Source: CAJQLB01 sp041392065
GTDB lineage: Bacteria > Bacteroidota > Bacteroidia > Flavobacteriales > Flavobacteriaceae
Direction: 5' to 3'
NCBI GenBank assembly: GCA_041392065.1
Contig: JAWKMU010000002.1
Span: forward strand, 558,001-622,000
Length of the DNA: 64,000 nt
Every line of letters begins with the position of its first letter. Within the stretch, counting starts at the first letter, position 1. A program made the translations under genes and the position numbers. The notes beneath the pieces were generated by a model. That model saw nothing but the letters and a program-made list of their open reading frames with translations. It ran no database searches and was not told the origin of the DNA. Positions 61,524 through 64,000 of this stretch are shown here, in pieces.

Positions 61524-61719
61524 ATGGTTTTAAATAGATTAAACATTGATTTAATTCTGGGTTCTGTTGTATTAGGGAGTTAACAAAAATTTTCAGCTCC
61601 TCAATTTCATAAGGTAATAATCGCTGAAGTGCTTTTTCCAGTTCCCTACAGAACAACGTGACGTCAAAACTGACTTTTTTAAGTACTGTTTTAGTGTACT
61701 CAAACATTGCTCTTGCCAT
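61522..61719 (-). CDS. Conserved small hypothetical protein
   Basis: 65 residues, predicted all-helical, with a basic N-terminal half (EYTKTVLKKVSFDVTLFCRE) and the centre LEKALQRLLPYEIEELKIFV, ending NQCLIYLKP. Proteins of this length and pattern are widely conserved in Bacteroidota, so I regard it as a genuine gene despite its size. No domain or function is known to me. It is convergent with oxyR; a 179-bp AT-rich gap follows before the TIGR00266 gene, in which I see nothing. Confidence 0.75.
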   Translation of the reverse strand: MARAMFEYTKTVLKKVSFDVTLFCRELEKALQRLLPYEIEELKIFVNSLIQQNPELNQCLIYLKP

Positions 61720-61898
61720 AAGTTACTTAGGTTTTATTGGTAAAAAATAAAAAGTAAAAGTATTTTATAGGCTGTATATTTTATAATTATATAACTCTAA
61801 ATTTAGTAAAAAATTTGATTGAAAATTAGTTTTGTAAAAACTTTAACAGCCTTTTTAAACTTAGCCACTGAAAATGAAGTAGTTTTTAATTAAGTTTT

Positions 61899-62699
61899 TT
61901 AAAATCTATTATCTCCATCCAAAATATTACCAAGTCCACCCAAAATACTGCCTTCACCTTTGTCCTTTCCTCCTATTCTTGGAGCTGAAGCTAAAACGCG
62001 TCCTGCTAACCTACTAAATGGTAAAGACTGTATATAAACAATTCCAGGACCTTGCAGTTTTGCGAAAAATAAACCTTCACCTCCAAAAACTGTATTTTTT
62101 ATGCCTCCAACTAACTCAATATCGTAATCTACATCTTGGGTAAAACCAACAATACAACCTGTATCAACTTTTATAATTTCCCCTGCTTGCAATACTTTTT
62201 TAGACATGGTGCCTCCAGCATGAACAAACGCCATACCATCACCTTCTAATTTTTGCATGATAAAGCCTTCTCCACCAAATAAACCTCGTCCTAATCGCTT
62301 GCTAAACTCAATACCAACGCTTACACCTTTTGCTGCACATAAAAAAGCATCTTTTTGGCATATAAATTTACCTCTAAATTCAGTGAGATCAATTGGTATA
62401 ATTTTACCAGGATATGGTGAAGCAAATGAGACATTGCGTTTTCCACTTAAGGTATTATAAAAAGCAGTCATGAATAAACTTTCTCCTGTAAGGATACGTT
62501 TTCCAGCTCCTAAGATTTTACCAAGAAATCCAGAATCTTTTTGTGAACCATCTCCAAAAATGGTTTCCATTTTTATACCTTCGTCCATCATCATAAAACT
62601 TCCTGCTTCGGCAACAATGCCTTCTTGAGGATCGAGCTCTATTTCTACATACTGCATTTCTTCTCCGTAAATTCTATAATCTATTTCGTGTGCTGTCAT
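61899..62699 (-). CDS. TIGR00266/AIM24-family protein
   Basis: 266 residues, a double beta-helix-like trefoil fold of the AIM24 family. The N-terminal YVEIELDPQEGIVAEAGSFM, the middle GEGFIMQKLEGDGMAFVHAG, and GGEGLFFAKLQGPGIVYIQS near the end are the repeated G-E-G-h-h-x-x-h-x-G-x-G blocks of TIGR00266. Function is not settled in bacteria, though envelope and stress roles have been proposed. The C-terminus (LGGLGNILDGDNRF) is Gly-rich. It is 141 bp upstream-spaced from the DUF4442 gene on the same strand. Confidence 0.92.
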   Translation of the reverse strand: MTAHEIDYRIYGEEMQYVEIELDPQEGIVAEAGSFMMMDEGIKMETIFGDGSQKDSGFLGKILGAGKRILTGESLFMTAFYNTLSGKRNVSFASPYPGKIIPIDLTEFRGKFICQKDAFLCAAKGVSVGIEFSKRLGRGLFGGEGFIMQKLEGDGMAFVHAGGTMSKKVLQAGEIIKVDTGCIVGFTQDVDYDIELVGGIKNTVFGGEGLFFAKLQGPGIVYIQSLPFSRLAGRVLASAPRIGGKDKGEGSILGGLGNILDGDNRF

Positions 62700-62796
62700 T
62701 TTATATATTGTTTAGTTGTTAATACGTTTATATGTTGATTAATTTCGGCTTTTGTTACAACACTTTAAAAACTCAATGTAAAAAAAATCAAACTCT

Positions 62797-62829
62797 GAAC
62801 TGTTTACTGGAAACTGAGGCTGAAAACTA
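62797..62829. repeat. Short CTGnAAACTG-type repeat
   Basis: The segment contains GAACTGTTTACTGGAAACTG and CTGAAAACTAC, related to the repeat at 54751-54805. It lies between two minus-strand genes and probably belongs to a dispersed intergenic family. Confidence 0.4.
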
Positions 62830-62830
62830 C

Positions 62831-62855
62831 AAAGTAAAATCTACGATTTTACTTT
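62831..62855 (-). terminator. Hairpin spanning the DUF4442 stop codon
   Basis: AAAGTAAAATC (62831-62841) pairs perfectly with GATTTTACTTT (62845-62855), 3-nt loop, so the end of the coding sequence forms one arm. On the minus strand only a weak T run follows, so its terminator function is uncertain. Confidence 0.4.
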
Positions 62856-63296
62856 GAGCGTCCACTCAAAATTAAATTCTGACACTTGAATACCTTCTGA
62901 ATTAACACCAACAGATTTTAGCCAGATAGTTTGCCCTTCACCAGTTTCAATTGTTTTTGCTATGGCTTTATTTACTTCCAAACCTTGATAGCAAGTAAAA
63001 GTAATACGTCCTGTTGCCTTTTTGGTAAATGTAGCTTTGTTATTTAACACAAGCATAGAAATGTTTTTATCACTTTGTTGAATTTTATCCATCACCAAAG
63101 CTCCTGTAGTTAGTTCGGCTGCCATGCCTTGTACTGCCCAAAACATCGATTTAAATGGGTTTTGATTAATCCATTTATGCTTAACTGTTACTATACACGC
63201 TTCATCAGTAATAGTTTTTACTCTAATCCCAGTAAGATATACTGATGGAAGCTTGAATATGTTAAAAGTGTTGATTTTTCTTGGTGTTAGCTTCAT
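62841..63296 (-). CDS. DUF4442 (hotdog-fold, PaaI-like) protein
   Basis: 151 residues. The hotdog core is recognisable: VYLTGIRVKTITDEACIVTV, the helix-start HKWINQNPFKSMFWAVQGMA and AELTTGALVMDKIQQ, then strands NISMLVLNNKATFTKKATGR and ITFTCYQG. DUF4442 proteins are related to PaaI-type thioesterases, but the usual acid residues for catalysis are not obvious and the enzyme activity is unproven. It is the first gene of a minus-strand pair with TIGR00266, and divergent from DUF4870, with 143 bp between starts. Confidence 0.85.
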   Translation of the reverse strand: MKLTPRKINTFNIFKLPSVYLTGIRVKTITDEACIVTVKHKWINQNPFKSMFWAVQGMAAELTTGALVMDKIQQSDKNISMLVLNNKATFTKKATGRITFTCYQGLEVNKAIAKTIETGEGQTIWLKSVGVNSEGIQVSEFNFEWTLKVKS

Positions 63297-63378
63297 TTAG
63301 CAAGTGTTTTTGACAAAATTATCGAAAATAAATGAATATTTAAGTTGTTAATATTTTGTTAAATTTAAGTACTTTGTA

Positions 63379-63410
63379 TTGCATAATACCTTCTTTTAGA
63401 TATATATTTG
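63379..63410 (+). promoter_or_regulatory. Promoter of DUF4870 gene
   Basis: TTG (63379-63381), a 21-bp spacer and TATATTTG (63403-63410) match the Bacteroidota promoter pattern, 30 bp before the ATG at 63440. Confidence 0.6.
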
Positions 63411-63439
63411 CATAAGAAATTACTATATGTTTTAAAATC

Positions 63440-63898
63440 ATGTTATCAAACCACCATAAAAATGTTGCAGCAGTTATACACTTATCTGCTTTATCTAAGT
63501 TTATATTTCCATTAGGTAATTTTATTATGCCTTTGATATTTTGGACTATGAATAAAGATAAATCTGAATTTGTAGACAAACATGGTAAGCAAGCTATCAA
63601 CTTTCAACTAAGCATTTTGCTTTATACATTTTTATTAGCTTCTATAACCATACCACTATTTTTATTTGGAGTATTAAATCACATAGATTTTCCAGATTTT
63701 TGGAACACTTACGATTTCGACTTTAATTTTCATATTTCAAGTCATGATAGTTTTAACGTAATTATTTTTTCAATTTTAGCAGGCTTACTTGTTATTGCAG
63801 CCTTTATACTGGAAATCATTTTCATAATAATAGCAACCAGCAAAGCCAATCAAGGTGAGCCATATAAGTACCCATTAACAATCAATTTTTTAAAATAA
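63440..63898 (+). CDS. DUF4870 membrane protein
   Basis: 152 residues with three to four membrane helices (about 20-38, 52-80, 112-135). The family signature is clear: the N-terminal helix with AAVIHLSALSKFIFPLGNFI, then MPLIFWTMNKDKSEFVDKHGKQAINFQLS, and the last helix IIFIIIATSKANQGEPYKYP. DUF4870 proteins are small membrane proteins of unknown role, related to Tic20-like folds, often next to stress or PadR regulator genes. It follows a well-formed promoter. A possible next gene starts at 63996. Confidence 0.92.
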   Translation: MLSNHHKNVAAVIHLSALSKFIFPLGNFIMPLIFWTMNKDKSEFVDKHGKQAINFQLSILLYTFLLASITIPLFLFGVLNHIDFPDFWNTYDFDFNFHISSHDSFNVIIFSILAGLLVIAAFILEIIFIIIATSKANQGEPYKYPLTINFLK

Positions 63899-63995
63899 AA
63901 CCAACTAATCATCAATCATCTTCCTATACATAAAGCTTAGGCAGATAAAATCAATCAAAAAATGAACAGTTATTTTAACCTTAAATTCTAATATT

Positions 63996-64000
63996 ATGAA
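63996..64000 (+). CDS. Possible start of the next gene, cut by the window edge
   Basis: An ATG at 63996 followed by AA is in the expected position for a gene 98 bp after DUF4870. Only the first codon and two bases are visible, so nothing can be said about the product. Confidence 0.2.

Noticed and set aside
63340..63600. An 86-codon minus-strand frame overlapping the DUF4870 start
   Set aside because: It covers the promoter and antisense of the DUF4870 gene and has no supporting features.
1..64000. tRNA, rRNA, riboswitch or IS element
   Set aside because: I looked for tRNA-like T-loop sequences, rRNA segments, conserved riboswitch cores and transposase motifs on both strands and saw none that I could support; a covariance-model search would be needed to exclude small RNAs.

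Overview
The window looks like chromosome from a low-GC member of the Flavobacteriaceae (Bacteroidota). The support is an AT-rich sequence, TAnnTTTG-type -7 promoter elements, weak Shine-Dalgarno signals, T9SS C-terminal sorting domains, many SPII lipoproteins, LytS/LytTR signalling genes, a fused alpha/beta branched-chain 2-oxoacid dehydrogenase E1, and families typical of this group (DUF4870, TIGR00266, SUI1-like factor). I found no rRNA, tRNA, CRISPR array, transposase or phage gene. The species cannot be named from the sequence alone.

Layout. 1-2.3 kb: the 5' part of a large beta-propeller (BNR/VPS10-like) secreted protein and a LolA-like protein. 2.5-7.1 kb: housekeeping genes (DUF72, bifunctional FtcD, acyl-CoA thioesterase, a YbdG-like MscS channel, DUF3817). 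7.1-14.8 kb: cell-surface and accessory genes (vanadium haloperoxidase-like and FG-GAP proteins with T9SS signals, a TPR-LytTR membrane regulator, a hypothetical exported protein and a lipoprotein). 14.9-23.1 kb: amidohydrolase, membrane-bound AraC regulator, degenerate intradiol dioxygenase-like protein, a second large BNR protein, a decayed LysM fragment, DUF2798 and an EamA permease. 23.2-28.5 kb: a beta-lactamase-like lipoprotein, then a compact signalling operon: an exported protein with nine SD(H/Y)Y repeats, a LytS-type kinase, a second kinase-like membrane protein that has lost its phospho-histidine, and a LytTR response regulator.

28.5-42.4 kb: ten genes in a row on the minus strand: S41 protease, FCD-type GntR regulator, S41-TPR protease, two SDRs, a cupin, an S9 peptidase, a third BNR protein and a CocE-type hydrolase. 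Together with the DPP-IV-like S9 peptidase that follows on the plus strand and the oligopeptidase B and dipeptidase at 47.9-51.6 kb, this is a dense collection of peptide- and ester-cleaving envelope enzymes. The GntR gene has a well-formed promoter whose spacer contains a palindrome fitting the FadR-type operator consensus.

44.7-47.9 kb: a TIR/SEFIR-like protein with a C-terminal winged-helix-like region, a DEAH helicase, a 16-codon gene remnant ending in a terminator, and an orphan ExbD preceded by a perfect 20-bp palindrome. 47.9-64 kb: peptidases, BCKDH E1, an isopenicillin-N-synthase-like oxygenase, a five-gene plus-strand run (SUI1, DUF1835, nucleoside phosphorylase, a signal-less substrate-binding-fold protein, a small membrane peptide), ung, a HxlR/oxidoreductase/membrane-protein cassette flanked by imperfect inverted repeats, oxyR, and conserved small or hypothetical genes.

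The strongest candidate for an undescribed system is the 24.2-28.5 kb signalling operon. Next are the GntR-controlled peptidase/SDR cluster and the TIR-winged-helix protein. All functional claims here rest on motif recognition by eye, without database searches.
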